Below are positions 30,144 through 38,689 of a stretch of 64,000 nt of DNA, piece by piece; within the stretch, counting starts at the first letter, position 1, and every line of letters starts with the position of its first letter. The position numbers were made by a program, and so were the translations under genes. The stretch lies in NCBI GenBank assembly GCA_002280485.1, contig NCED01000007.1:6924-70923 (forward strand), given 5' to 3'. The notes under the pieces are model-generated. The model had not been told where the DNA came from and did no database searches. It was given only the letters and a program-made list of their open reading frames with translations. Origin of the DNA: Caulobacterales bacterium 32-69-10. GTDB lineage: Bacteria; Pseudomonadota; Alphaproteobacteria; Caulobacterales; Caulobacteraceae.

Positions 30144-31841
30144 ATGACCTCCTCCGCAACCCCCGCCGCAGAAGCCGCCCGCCGGCGCAGCTTCGCCATC
30201 ATCTCGCACCCGGACGCGGGCAAGACGACCCTGACCGAGCATCTGCTGCTGGCCGGGGGCGCGATCCGCCTGGCCGGGGCGGTGCGGGCCCGTGGCGAAC
30301 AGCGGCGGACCCGCTCGGACTGGATGAAGATCGAGCGCGAACGGGGCATCTCGGTCTCGGCCTCGGTGATGACCTTCGAGCACCAGGGGCTGATCTTCAA
30401 CCTGCTCGACACCCCGGGCCACGAGGACTTCTCGGAAGACACCTACCGCACCCTGACCGCGGCCGACGCGGCGGTGATGGTGCTCGACGCCGCCAAGGGC
30501 ATCGAGCCGCAGACGCTGAAGCTGTTCGAGGTGTGCCGCCTGCGCGACATTCCCATCATCACCTTCATCAACAAGATGGACCGGGAGGCGCTGGACCCCT
30601 TCGCCATGCTCGACGAAATCGGCTCCAAGCTGGCGCTCGACCCGGCGCCGCTCTACTGGCCGGCCGGGTCGGGCAATCGCTTCAAGGGCATGGTCGACCT
30701 GCGCGCCCAGACCTTCATTCCCTACGAGCGCAACTCCGACGCCGAGAACATGCCCGAGGCGGTGGCCCTCAAGTCCAACGCCATCGCCAGCGTGCTGGAG
30801 CCGGACGAGCAGGAGGAGGCCCTTGAAGGCGCCCTGCTGGTGCAGGAGGCCTCCAAGCCGTTCGACCCGCAGTCCTTCCTTGAGGGCCATATGACGCCGG
30901 TGATCTTCGGCTCGGCCCTGCGCCATTTCGGGGTCAATGAGCTGATGGCGACCCTGGCCGCCTTCGCCCCTCCGCCCAGCGCCCGGGCCGCCGTGCGCGG
31001 AACCGCCGAGACCCATGTGGCGCCCGGCGAGCCGGAGGTGACCGGCTTCGTCTTCAAGGTGCAGGCGAACATGGACCCCAACCACCGGGACCGCATCGCC
31101 TTCGTGAAGATGTGCTCGGGGCGGTTCACCCGCGGCATGAAGCTGAAGGTGGCCAACACCGGCCGGCAGCTGTCGGTGCACAACCCCATCCTGTTCCTGG
31201 CCTCCGACCGCGAGCTGGCGGAGGAGGCCTTCGCCGGCGACGTGATCGGCATCCCCAACCACGGGGTCCTGCGGGTCGGCGACAGCCTGTCGGAGACGGG
31301 GACCCTGCGCTACGCCGGCCTGCCCAACTTCGCGCCCGAGATCCTGCAGCGGGTGCGGGTCAAGGATCCGCTGAAGGCCAAGCACCTCAAGCGCGCCCTG
31401 GAGGGGCTCGCCGAGGAAGGCGTCACCCAGCTGTTCCGCCCCTCGCTTGGGGCCGATTTCATCGTCGGCGCCGTCGGCCAGCTGCAGTTCGAGGTCATGG
31501 CCGACCGGCTGAAGAACGAATACGGCCTGGAGTGCATCTTCGAGCCGTCGCCCTTCGCCGAGGCGCGCTGGCTGGGCGGGACCAAGGCGGATGTCGAGGA
31601 TTTCGCCGGCAAGCACCGCGGCGCCATGGCCGAGGACATCGACGAGGCCCCGGTGTTCCTGGCCAAGTCCGCCTGGGAGATCGGCTATGTCGCCGACCGG
31701 CGACGCCTGCCATCACCCCCCAACCCAGCTTGGACGTGGTTTGGGTCCCCCGGACCGCTTCGCGGCCGGAGGATGACGGTGGTTTGGGCCTTTCCGACTC
31801 GACTCCGCCTGCCGACGGCAACATCCTTGCTAAATCCCTAA
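30144..31841 (+). CDS. prfC: peptide chain release factor 3 with replaced C-terminus
   Basis: A GTPase that recycles RF1/RF2 after termination. The GTP-binding motifs are intact: SHPDAGKTT (21-29), DTPGHEDF, FINKMD; domains II and III follow (VFKVQANMDPNHRDRIAFVK; IVGAVGQLQFEVMADRL). Up to about residue 519 (AWEIGYVADR) the protein matches the family. The expected last 10-12 residues, normally of the form PxxxFxxTRE, are missing. Instead 46 unrelated residues read through a palindromic repeat (31744-31777) to a stop at 31841. The gene is probably still functional or mildly impaired. Confidence 0.9.
   Translation: MTSSATPAAEAARRRSFAIISHPDAGKTTLTEHLLLAGGAIRLAGAVRARGEQRRTRSDWMKIERERGISVSASVMTFEHQGLIFNLLDTPGHEDFSEDTYRTLTAADAAVMVLDAAKGIEPQTLKLFEVCRLRDIPIITFINKMDREALDPFAMLDEIGSKLALDPAPLYWPAGSGNRFKGMVDLRAQTFIPYERNSDAENMPEAVALKSNAIASVLEPDEQEEALEGALLVQEASKPFDPQSFLEGHMTPVIFGSALRHFGVNELMATLAAFAPPPSARAAVRGTAETHVAPGEPEVTGFVFKVQANMDPNHRDRIAFVKMCSGRFTRGMKLKVANTGRQLSVHNPILFLASDRELAEEAFAGDVIGIPNHGVLRVGDSLSETGTLRYAGLPNFAPEILQRVRVKDPLKAKHLKRALEGLAEEGVTQLFRPSLGADFIVGAVGQLQFEVMADRLKNEYGLECIFEPSPFAEARWLGGTKADVEDFAGKHRGAMAEDIDEAPVFLAKSAWEIGYVADRRRLPSPPNPAWTWFGSPGPLRGRRMTVVWAFPTRLRLPTATSLLNP
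31744..31777. repeat. palindromic repeat unit inside the 3' end of prfC
   Basis: The unit starts GGTCCCCCGGACCGCTTCGC and ends GGCCGGAGGATGAC; its core CCGGACCGC-TTC-GCGGCCGG folds on itself. It resembles dispersed repeats of the GGGTCCCC...GGATGA class, one form of which is the inverted repeat at 14820-14908. It is translated as part of the abnormal prfC tail. Confidence 0.6.
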
Positions 31842-31890
31842 CGAGAACGCACCGGACGTCCCGGAGCGGCACAGTGGGGAGTGCGCCAGG

Positions 31891-33213
31891 GTGGATATCG
31901 GTCGGGATTTGAGGCGGGTAACGGGCCGCGACAAGGCGCCCGCGCTATGGGCTGACGCCGCGGCGCTGGAGTTGATGCCCCTGAACATGCTGCGCCGGGA
32001 AGCGGCGACGGCGGGGCTGGCCGGACACCGCGCCGACAAGCGCGACCGCGCCGGGGTGCTGCTTGGATACGCCACCATGCTGCGCGAGGTGGCCCGTCGC
32101 ACCGGCGAGGCCGACGCCCTGGCCAAGGCGGCCTCCGCCGCGGAGCGGGCCGCCAGCGAGGCTGAGGGGCCGACCCTGATCTCCGCCCGCCTGGAACAGG
32201 TCGCCGGGGCCCGCCTGAAGGCGGAGCTGTTCGCCGACGCCTCCGCCATCGACGCCGCCGAAACCTGGCTGACCGCGGCCGAACAGGCCAAGCCCCCCTC
32301 CATCTTCGCCCTCAGACGCGCCGCGCACCGCGCCGCCTTCACCGCCGCCCGCGCCCTCCATTCCCGCGACCTGGACGAGGCTGTCCAGGCCGCCGGTCCG
32401 CTGGACGAGGCGGTCGACCGCTTCGACGCCTTTGTGCGCGACACCGCCCAGGGCAAGGCCGAGGCCGCCGCCCTGCGCTGCGAGCGCGCCGACTTCCTGA
32501 TCGGCTTCGGGGCGCGGCTGAAGGACAAGGCCCTGCTGATGCAGGCCGAGAACGATCTCGCCCAACTGGCCAAGCGGCTGGACCCGGCCTATCTGCCGCT
32601 GACCTGGGCGCGGGTCGAGGGCTTGCGCGGCGAGGCCCTGGCCGGTCTCGGCGACCTGACCGGCGACGCCACCTGCCTGGCCGAGGCCGTGCGGGTGCTG
32701 GCCGCCGCGGCCGATCACGTCGACTTCGACCACAGTCCCCTCGATCGCGCCCGCCTCAGCCATGCCCTGGCCCGGGCGCTCGAGGCCCTGGCCGAGGCCT
32801 GCGACGACGACGGCCTGTTCGACCACGCCCTGTCCGCCTTCGACCAGGCCATGGTGGTGCTGGAGCCCAGCCAGGCCCACGCCTTGCGCGCCCGCGCCGC
32901 CTACGATCGGGCGGCCTGCGTGGCGCGCCGGGCCGAGAAGGACGGCGATCCCAGGGCCCTGGCCCTGGCCGAATCCGCCCTGAAGGCCGAGCTGTCCCGC
33001 GAGGACGGTCCGGTCGATCCGGTGTCATGGGCCGTGGCTCAGCTCGGACTGGCGCGTGTCTATGACGCCCGCGCCGCCGTGGAAGGCGGGGCGCCCCGTC
33101 CCGACGGCGTCGCCGTGGCTCTGACCGAAGCGCTCGACGTCTTCACCGAGCAGGGGCTGAAGACCCTGGCCGAAGCGGCGCAGGACGCGCTGGAGCGATT
33201 GCGGGGGGCCTAA
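31891..33213 (+). CDS. alpha-helical repeat protein (TPR-like), unknown
   Basis: A 440-residue, Ala-rich, all-helical protein built from TPR-like helix pairs, for example LLGYATMLREVARRTGEADA, LIGFGARLKDKALLMQAEND, ALAEACDDDGLFDHALSAFD and CVARRAEKDGDPRALALAES. It probably acts as a scaffold for protein contacts. No enzymatic motif, signal peptide or membrane helix is seen. Start GTG 31891 lacks a clear ribosome site. Its stop overlaps the stop of the convergent DUF2336 gene. Confidence 0.65.
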   Translation: MDIGRDLRRVTGRDKAPALWADAAALELMPLNMLRREAATAGLAGHRADKRDRAGVLLGYATMLREVARRTGEADALAKAASAAERAASEAEGPTLISARLEQVAGARLKAELFADASAIDAAETWLTAAEQAKPPSIFALRRAAHRAAFTAARALHSRDLDEAVQAAGPLDEAVDRFDAFVRDTAQGKAEAAALRCERADFLIGFGARLKDKALLMQAENDLAQLAKRLDPAYLPLTWARVEGLRGEALAGLGDLTGDATCLAEAVRVLAAAADHVDFDHSPLDRARLSHALARALEALAEACDDDGLFDHALSAFDQAMVVLEPSQAHALRARAAYDRAACVARRAEKDGDPRALALAESALKAELSREDGPVDPVSWAVAQLGLARVYDARAAVEGGAPRPDGVAVALTEALDVFTEQGLKTLAEAAQDALERLRGA

Positions 33214-34307
33214 GCCGCGGCCACGTCGCCGGTCTGGCGGCGCATGCGCCAGAAGCGGATGGTGCGCTGGGCGGCGTCGCGGGGGAGTTCGGCGTACCGC
33301 TTGCCGTACGCCTCGGCCACGCTCATGCCGCGGTCTGAATCGAGGATCAGCACAGCGAAGGTCAGGAACAGCGCCCGCTCGAAATCCGCCGCGCGGCAGA
33401 TGATGGCCAGGGCGTCGATCTCCTGGCGGTCGACGATGCGGCGCGTGGTGTTGAAATCGATGTCGCTGAGTTCGGACAGGGCCACCACGAAGCGCGTCCG
33501 CTCGCCCTGGCGCAGCAGGGCGGCGAGGGTCGGGGGCGTCATCTGCCCTGAGGCCCTGAGCTTTCGCACGTGGGCCACGGCCTGGAGATAGTCGGAAGGC
33601 AGGGCGCCGTCGCGGGCGGCCACCGTCAGCCGCCCGACGGCCAGGGCCGCGTCGAGCGCCGCCGGATCGAGGGCGGCGTTGCGGGTCATGATCCGCTCGC
33701 GCAGGCGCGCCTCGACCACGAAATACATCTCATTCAGAAGGTCGATCGGCAGGGTCTGGCGGTCGATCACCGCCTGGTGAAGCGCCGGATTGGCGGCGGC
33801 CCGGTCGACCACCGTCTCGGCCGCCTGGCGTGACAGGGGCGCCTCGGGGTTGGACAGCAGCACGCCCAGGGTCACGTCGTCGGCCCGCTTCACCACCGTG
33901 TCGGACACGGCTTCGGACAGGTCGGTGCGGCCGGAGATGGCGCGCAGGTGCTCCTGGCCGCGACTCCTGGCCACCTCCAGCAGGTCGGCCTCGGACAGGG
34001 CGGGGGAGTGGGCCAGGATGGGCGCGGCCACGACGAAGGAATCGTCCCAGGCCAGGCGGCGGGCCAGGGCGGGCAGGGGCGGTTCGGCTTGCGCGACGCG
34101 GCCGGAGAGCTCGGCGCGGACGGCCTCCTCCATCTCGGCGGCCAGGGTGCTCAGCACCCCGTCGAACAGGGCCATCTCCTGCGGGCCGTGCGGCCCGGAG
34201 TGGGAGAAGAACAGGTCGGTGACCTCGCGCAACAGCTCCCGACGCCGGGCGCTCGATGGCTCCCGGGCCAGGGCGATCAGGTCATCGAGCTTGGAGGAGG
34301 GCGGCAT
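33210..34307 (-). CDS. DUF2336 domain protein, second copy
   Basis: A 365-residue DUF2336 protein. The N-terminal region is typical for the family: SARRELLREVTDLFFSHSGP, FDGVLSTLAAEMEEAVRAEL, followed by HEAT-like helices (DLLEVARSRGQEHLRAISGR, LSEAVSDTVVKRADDVTLGV) and RFVVALSELSDIDFNTTRRI. Function is unknown; the fold suggests protein binding. It starts eight bases after the stop of the Pro/Gln-rich exported protein, so both are likely on one transcript. Confidence 0.85.
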   Translation of the reverse strand: MPPSSKLDDLIALAREPSSARRRELLREVTDLFFSHSGPHGPQEMALFDGVLSTLAAEMEEAVRAELSGRVAQAEPPLPALARRLAWDDSFVVAAPILAHSPALSEADLLEVARSRGQEHLRAISGRTDLSEAVSDTVVKRADDVTLGVLLSNPEAPLSRQAAETVVDRAAANPALHQAVIDRQTLPIDLLNEMYFVVEARLRERIMTRNAALDPAALDAALAVGRLTVAARDGALPSDYLQAVAHVRKLRASGQMTPPTLAALLRQGERTRFVVALSELSDIDFNTTRRIVDRQEIDALAIICRAADFERALFLTFAVLILDSDRGMSVAEAYGKRYAELPRDAAQRTIRFWRMRRQTGDVAAA

Positions 34308-34315
34308 TCCGGCTC

Positions 34316-35410
34316 CTAGTTGTCGTCTGGGTCGGCGTCGCGGGCGCCGCGCAGGATCGCGGTTCCGGTCTTGCCATTGGTCCGCACGACCCGATTGCGC
34401 GGCTCTGAGGAGGGCTCGCCGCCGACGCCGGAATCGATCGATGAGACCAGCTCCACGCTCTGCGCGTCGGCGTCCGACACGGGGGCGGGCGTCGGGTCGG
34501 GGCGCAGACCGAACTGGCGATGCAGGGAGTAGTAGCGGGCGGTCTGCGGCTGGGCCGCCGACATCATCGCCACCCGCTGCGGTTCGCGCGGGTCGGTCGG
34601 GTCCGGCTGGGCGTTCGGCAGGGGCGTGGGCTCCGAGATCCGCGCCTGGGGCGGGGGGGCGTAGATCGAGGTCGGCGGCGCGGGGGGCATGCCTTGGGGC
34701 GAGAGCGCTTGCGGATTGTTCACCAGCGGCTGGGCGACCTGAGGCGGCAGGGAGCCCGGCCCCGCCAGTTGGGGCGGCACAGTGTTGGTCGGATAGACCC
34801 CGCTCGGAGCGGTCGCCGTCGAGCCTGGGGCGGCCATGGGCGCGCCCGGCGCCGGGGCGAAATAGGGCTGCGGCTGGAAGGGCTGGGTGAAGGTGGCCTG
34901 GGCCTGCTGCGGCGCCTGGGGGGCTTGGGGAGGCTGGGGAGGCTGGGGCGCTTGGGGCGCATAATAGGGCTGCTGCGGCGGCGGCATCTGGGCCGCGTAT
35001 CCGTATGGAGTCATCGGCTGCTGCGGCGCCGCCGCCTGGGGCTGTGGCGCGTAGCCGTACTGGGGCGCGTACTGGGGGGGCCGGGCCTGGGGATACATGG
35101 TCGCGCGCCGCTCGACGGCGTATGGCGCGGGGGGCGCCCCGCGGCTCTGGGCGTAGGGGGCGGGCTGCAGCTGCGCGCCATAGGCCGGGCGGGCCTGGAC
35201 GTAGCGCGGATAGCCGTAGCCGCCGGCCTGGGGCGGCGACTGGGGCGGGATGGTCTTGCCGGTCCAGGTCAGGACGCGCGAGGATTGGGGCTGCTGGGGG
35301 ACGGGCTGGGCGTAGGTCCCCACCCCGCCGTAGCGGTCGACCTGGGCCGCGGCCGGGGCGACCGCGCAGAGGCCAAGGAGCGCCGAGGTCGCGATAAGGA
35401 TGTGGCGCAT
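34316..35410 (-). CDS. exported Pro/Gln/Ala-rich low-complexity protein
   Basis: A 364-residue protein with a signal peptide (MRHILIATSALLGLCAVAPA, cleavage near AAAQ). Most of the mature chain (about 30-260) is disordered and made of Pro, Gln, Ala and Tyr, with short tandem runs such as QPPQPPQAPQAPQQAQ and YAPQYGYAPQPQ. The C-terminal 90 residues are more ordinary and charged (ARYYSLHRQFGLRPDP, RNRVVRTNGKTGTAILRG). Such tyrosine-containing Pro/Gln proteins can act as surface or matrix components; nothing more can be inferred. It precedes a DUF2336 gene. Confidence 0.65.
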   Translation of the reverse strand: MRHILIATSALLGLCAVAPAAAQVDRYGGVGTYAQPVPQQPQSSRVLTWTGKTIPPQSPPQAGGYGYPRYVQARPAYGAQLQPAPYAQSRGAPPAPYAVERRATMYPQARPPQYAPQYGYAPQPQAAAPQQPMTPYGYAAQMPPPQQPYYAPQAPQPPQPPQAPQAPQQAQATFTQPFQPQPYFAPAPGAPMAAPGSTATAPSGVYPTNTVPPQLAGPGSLPPQVAQPLVNNPQALSPQGMPPAPPTSIYAPPPQARISEPTPLPNAQPDPTDPREPQRVAMMSAAQPQTARYYSLHRQFGLRPDPTPAPVSDADAQSVELVSSIDSGVGGEPSSEPRNRVVRTNGKTGTAILRGARDADPDDN

Positions 35411-35478
35411 GGCGGACTCTCCGGGTTCGGTAGCGTTTCCCCCGGGCGAGAAGCTAGGCCCACGCGCTTAACGCCGGC

Positions 35479-36249
35479 CTAATCACGTCCCCGCCACACG
35501 GCGAGGAGCCGTCGCTCCGCCAGCTGCAACAGGCCGTAGAGTCCGGCCCCCAGGATGGCGAGGGCGAAGAGGGCGGCGAACATCTCGGCGGTGCGCAGCC
35601 GGTTGCCGGCTTCCAGGATGCGCCAGGCCAGCCCTTGCGCCCCGCCGGAGCCGGCGACGAACTCGGCGACCACCGCCCCGATCACCGATTGGCCGGCGGC
35701 GACCTTGATCCCCCCGATCACGAAGGGCACGGACGCCGGGACCTTCAACCGCGCCAGCCGCTGCAGCGGCCCCGCGCCATAGAGGTCGAACAGGCGCTGC
35801 AGGTCGGGGTCGGCTGACTTCAGGCCGGTGAGCGCGCCGGAGAACACCGGGAAGAAGGCGACCACCGCGGCCAGGAGGGTGATGGCGCGCTCCGGATGGT
35901 CGAGGCCGGCCCAGATGACGACCAGGGGCGCCACGGCGACCACCGGGGTCACCTGCAGGCTGACGGCCAGCGGCGAGACGGCCCGCTCGACCACCGGCGA
36001 CAGGGCCGTCAGCAGCGCCAGGGGCAGGGCGAAGGCCAGGGCCAGGGCGAGGGCGCACAGGGCCATGAAGAGGGTGTTCCACGCCGAGACCAGCAGTAGG
36101 GGCGCATTGGCCGCGAAGGCGGCCGCGACCGCCGACGGGGAGGGCAGGAGGTAGGCGGGAATCTGGAGCCGGCGGCAGGCGAACTCCCAGGCGCCGAGGA
36201 GGAGCGCGACCAGGACGACCGGGGCGACGAGCGAGAGGAGGCGGGTCAT
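35479..36249 (-). CDS. ABC transporter permease (SsuC/TauC/ThiX type)
   Basis: A 256-residue inner-membrane permease with about six helices and the binding-protein-dependent EAA-like region around FDLYGAGPLQRLARLKVPAS. It belongs to the BPD_transp_1 group used for sulfonates, nitrate, taurine and pyrimidine precursors. It is the third gene of an importer (binding protein, ATPase, permease) on the minus strand; a palindromic repeat lies between the ATPase and this gene. Confidence 0.85.
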   Translation of the reverse strand: MTRLLSLVAPVVLVALLLGAWEFACRRLQIPAYLLPSPSAVAAAFAANAPLLLVSAWNTLFMALCALALALAFALPLALLTALSPVVERAVSPLAVSLQVTPVVAVAPLVVIWAGLDHPERAITLLAAVVAFFPVFSGALTGLKSADPDLQRLFDLYGAGPLQRLARLKVPASVPFVIGGIKVAAGQSVIGAVVAEFVAGSGGAQGLAWRILEAGNRLRTAEMFAALFALAILGAGLYGLLQLAERRLLAVWRGRD

Positions 36250-36274
36250 GAGCGGCGCCGGCGTGCGGCGGCCT

Positions 36275-36355
36275 CGTCCTTCGACAGGCTCAGGATGAGG
36301 CCGAATCGAAGCGGCGTGGGTGTAGAAAGCCTCATCCTGAGCTTGTCGAAGGACG
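36275..36355. repeat. inverted pair of a dispersed palindromic repeat
   Basis: Arms 36275-36300 and 36330-36355 are 26 bases each and complementary at 25 positions; the right arm starts CCTCATCCTGAGCTTGTCGA. The sequence class CTTCGACA-GCTCAGGATGAG is common between genes in alphaproteobacteria. Here it interrupts an ABC operon and may stabilise or partly end the transcript before the permease gene. Confidence 0.8.
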
Positions 36356-36382
36356 GGGCTTTCGGTTCCGCGACCTTAGCCA

Positions 36383-37135
36383 TCACGCCGCCTTCCCCGT
36401 CACCGCGGCCTCCAGCGCCGCGGAGACCCGCTCGGCGGTTTCGCGGAACTCGGGCGAGGCGCGAAAGCCCGGCGGGCGGGGCAGGGGGCCAGCGACCTCG
36501 AAGGTGGCGGCGATACGCCCCGGCCCGGGGGTCAGCACCAGGACCCGCTGGGCCATGTAGACCGCCTCCTCGACGTTGTGGGTGACGAAGACCATGGCCG
36601 GCTTGACCTTGGCCCAGAGGCTGAGGACGTCGTCGGCGAGGCGGCGGCGGGTGATCTCGTCCAGGGCCGCGAAGGGCTCGTCGAGGAGCAGCACCCGCGG
36701 CCGGGTGACCAGGGCGCGGGCCAGGGACGCGCGCATGGCCATGCCGCCGGAAAGCTGAGCGGGGCGCAGGTGTTCACTGTTGGATAGGCCGACGCGGGCG
36801 AGCGCCGCCCCGGCGCGGGCCCGCGCCTCGCGGCGGTCCACGCCCGCAAGCTCCAACGGCAAGGCGACATTGGTCAGGGCGCTGGCCCAGGGCGCTAGGG
36901 TGGGGGCCTGAAACACCAAGGCGGTCTCGCCCCGATTGGCGGTGCGCACCACGTCGCCTCGGCTCGGCGCCTCCAGCCCAGCCAGCAGGCGCAGGGCGGT
37001 GGACTTGCCGCAGCCGGACGGGCCGACGATGGCCAGGCTGTCGCCCGCCTCGACGCCGAGGTCGATCGGCCCGAGCGCCGGGCGGCCGCGATAATCGACC
37101 TCGGCCGCGATCAGGCCGGCCAGGGGCAGGATCAC
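36383..37135 (-). CDS. ABC transporter ATP-binding protein (SsuB/TauB/ThiZ type)
   Basis: A 250-residue ATPase with Walker A GPSGCGKST, Q-loop VFQAPTLAPWA, signature LSGGMAMRASLARAL, Walker B VLLLDEPFAALD and switch VFVTHNVEEAV. GTG 37135 overlaps the stop of the binding-protein gene (GTGA), so the start is well supported by coupling. It energises the adjacent permease. Substrate follows from the binding protein and is not settled. Confidence 0.88.
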   Translation of the reverse strand: MILPLAGLIAAEVDYRGRPALGPIDLGVEAGDSLAIVGPSGCGKSTALRLLAGLEAPSRGDVVRTANRGETALVFQAPTLAPWASALTNVALPLELAGVDRREARARAGAALARVGLSNSEHLRPAQLSGGMAMRASLARALVTRPRVLLLDEPFAALDEITRRRLADDVLSLWAKVKPAMVFVTHNVEEAVYMAQRVLVLTPGPGRIAATFEVAGPLPRPPGFRASPEFRETAERVSAALEAAVTGKAA

Positions 37136-38151
37136 GGGATGGCTTCGATCTTGGGCAGGAAGGCCAGGGTGTAGGCGGCCGTGTAGTCGAGCGTCGCAGG
37201 ATAAACGCCCTGGCCCGCCGCCACGTCGAAGAAGGCCTTCCACCGGGCGTCGGTCATGGCCCCTATGCCAAGCTGCTGCGCGTCGCCGGAGTCCACGATG
37301 CCATAGGACTTCAGCTTGGCCCGCGCCTGGTCGAGGACGTCCTGGGCCATGTCCGGATTGTCCTTGCGGATCAGGGCGTTCCCCGGCGCCGGATCGCCGT
37401 CCAGATAACTCTTCCAGCCGGCGGCCGTGGCGTCGACGAAGGCCTGCACCTGCGGGGCCTGCTCGGTGATCAGGCTGTTCCTGGCCAGGACCATGGCGGC
37501 GTATCCGGGGTAGCCATTGTCGGCGAGGAGGAAGATCGCCGGCTTGATCCCGGCCTCCTTCTCGATGGTGTAGGGCTCGCTTGTGACATAGCCCTGCTGC
37601 ACAGCGCGCTTGTCGGCCAGGAACGGGGCCGCGTTGAAGGTGTATTTGCGCACCTGGGCGTCGGTGAAGCCGTACTTGGCTTTCAGCCACACCCAGAAGG
37701 CGGTGACCGAGGCGTCGGCCAGCAGGATCGGGCGGCCCTTCATGTCGGCGATGGAGGCGACGCCCGCGTCCGGGTGGGCGATCAGGACCTGGGGATCCTT
37801 CTGGAAGGCGGCCATGACGGCGGTGACCGGCGCCTTTTCGGCGGCGAGGTTGAGCACGATGAAGGCGTTCGAGCCAACGCCGAAGTCGGCCGCGCCGGAG
37901 GCCAAAAGCTGGGGCACGTTCACGCCCGGCCCGCCCTGGATGATCTGAACGTCGAGGCCCCGGCGGGAATATTCGCCGGTGGCGACCGCCTGGTAGAACC
38001 CGCCGTGCTCGGCCTCGGCCCGCCAGTCGGTGGCCAGCCTGAGCTTGGTCAGGGGCGGGGCGCCGGCGTCCTTGGGCTGTTCCTTGCGCGAGCAGGCGGC
38101 CACGAGCCCCGCCGCCAGGGCGCCGGTCAGAAGGCGGCGGTTGATCATCAT
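37132..38151 (-). CDS. NMT1/THI5-like ABC substrate-binding lipoprotein
   Basis: A 339-residue periplasmic binding protein anchored as a lipoprotein: MMINRRLLTGALAAGLVAAC with the lipid Cys at the end of that stretch. The NMT1-like fold is visible as TKLRLATDWRAEAEHGGFYQ, VQIIQGGPGVNVPQLLASGA, FGVGSNAFIVL and GRPILLADASVTAFWVW. The family binds thiamine precursors, riboflavin, sulfonates or nitrate; the CCCFC motif of true THI5 is absent. The start is the first of two tandem ATGs at 38151. Confidence 0.82.
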   Translation of the reverse strand: MMINRRLLTGALAAGLVAACSRKEQPKDAGAPPLTKLRLATDWRAEAEHGGFYQAVATGEYSRRGLDVQIIQGGPGVNVPQLLASGAADFGVGSNAFIVLNLAAEKAPVTAVMAAFQKDPQVLIAHPDAGVASIADMKGRPILLADASVTAFWVWLKAKYGFTDAQVRKYTFNAAPFLADKRAVQQGYVTSEPYTIEKEAGIKPAIFLLADNGYPGYAAMVLARNSLITEQAPQVQAFVDATAAGWKSYLDGDPAPGNALIRKDNPDMAQDVLDQARAKLKSYGIVDSGDAQQLGIGAMTDARWKAFFDVAAGQGVYPATLDYTAAYTLAFLPKIEAIP

Positions 38152-38235
38152 GGCGGGCCCCGTGTCTGAACGGGTCGAACCTAAGCCGTGACGTCGCCTT
38201 GTCCAAGCGCCGGTGGTTCGGGATTTGGGGGCCGG

Positions 38236-38517
38236 AAATAGCAAGGGGCCGACACGGGGGTCGCCCCCTGCATCGGCCTCTCACCTGAGCCCTCCCGAAG
38301 GAGAACCCGAGTCGAGAGGCGTCCGATTCAGCGTGTCAGGTTTCCCTGACGTTCGCCCCTTCTGGGCAGGCCCCTGGAGAGTTGGGGCTATGGGGGTCGC
38401 CCCCTTCGCCTTGCCTTCCGGCGCCCTCTCTCCGCGTTCTACCCGGGTTTCCCCGGTCCGGCGGCGGCGAGTTCCTTTCGACAATTGAAGAGTGCGCCGC
38501 GAATTCTGGTCCGGCAA
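38236..38517 (-). ncRNA. candidate structured RNA, copy A
   Basis: This stretch aligns with 38690-38964 over most of its length; the best-conserved block (minus strand) reads CTTCAATTGTCGAAAGGAAC. Hairpins closed by GAAA tetraloops are visible at 38443-38456 (5 pairs) and 38335-38350 (GTCAGG-GAAA-CCTGAC, 6 pairs), and the copy ends in a terminator-like stem (38245-38280). A 78-codon frame (TTG 38517 to TGA 38281) is open and similar to that of copy B, so a small protein is the alternative; there is no ribosome site, and the paired changes favour RNA. The RNA family is not recognised. Confidence 0.5.
38245..38280 (-). terminator. terminator-like hairpin of RNA copy A
   Basis: An outer stem pairs 38245-38252 with 38273-38280 (8 pairs, one G-U) and an inner stem pairs 38256-38260 with 38264-38268. 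On the minus strand it is followed by TTGCTATTTCC. Relative to copy B one pair of the outer stem changes from T-A to C-G, a compensatory exchange. Confidence 0.55.
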
Positions 38518-38622
38518 GCATGGCGGGCGGTCGTGGTGTGATCAAATCCAGTCGACCGGTGGATAAATCGGTGCAGAACCCAGCTCGATCTACAGCAAAT
38601 CCAGTCCCGGAAAGGATTCGTG

Positions 38623-38631
38623 TTGTCCACA
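38623..38631 (+). promoter_or_regulatory. DnaA-box-like site TTGTCCACA
   Basis: One mismatch from the consensus TTATCCACA. A further near match, GGTGGATAA on the other strand, lies at 38558-38566. Both fall in the spacer between the two RNA copies. Confidence 0.4.
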
Positions 38632-38689
38632 GAAACCATCATGCGCGGGGTTTGCCCGAGCGTGACGACTCTATGGAGGGGGTCCAGAA

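Noticed and set aside
37132..38151. Thiamine-precursor binding protein ThiY/THI5
   Set aside because: General NMT1-like fold, but the CCCFC motif is absent and no TPP riboswitch was seen upstream, so the substrate was left open.
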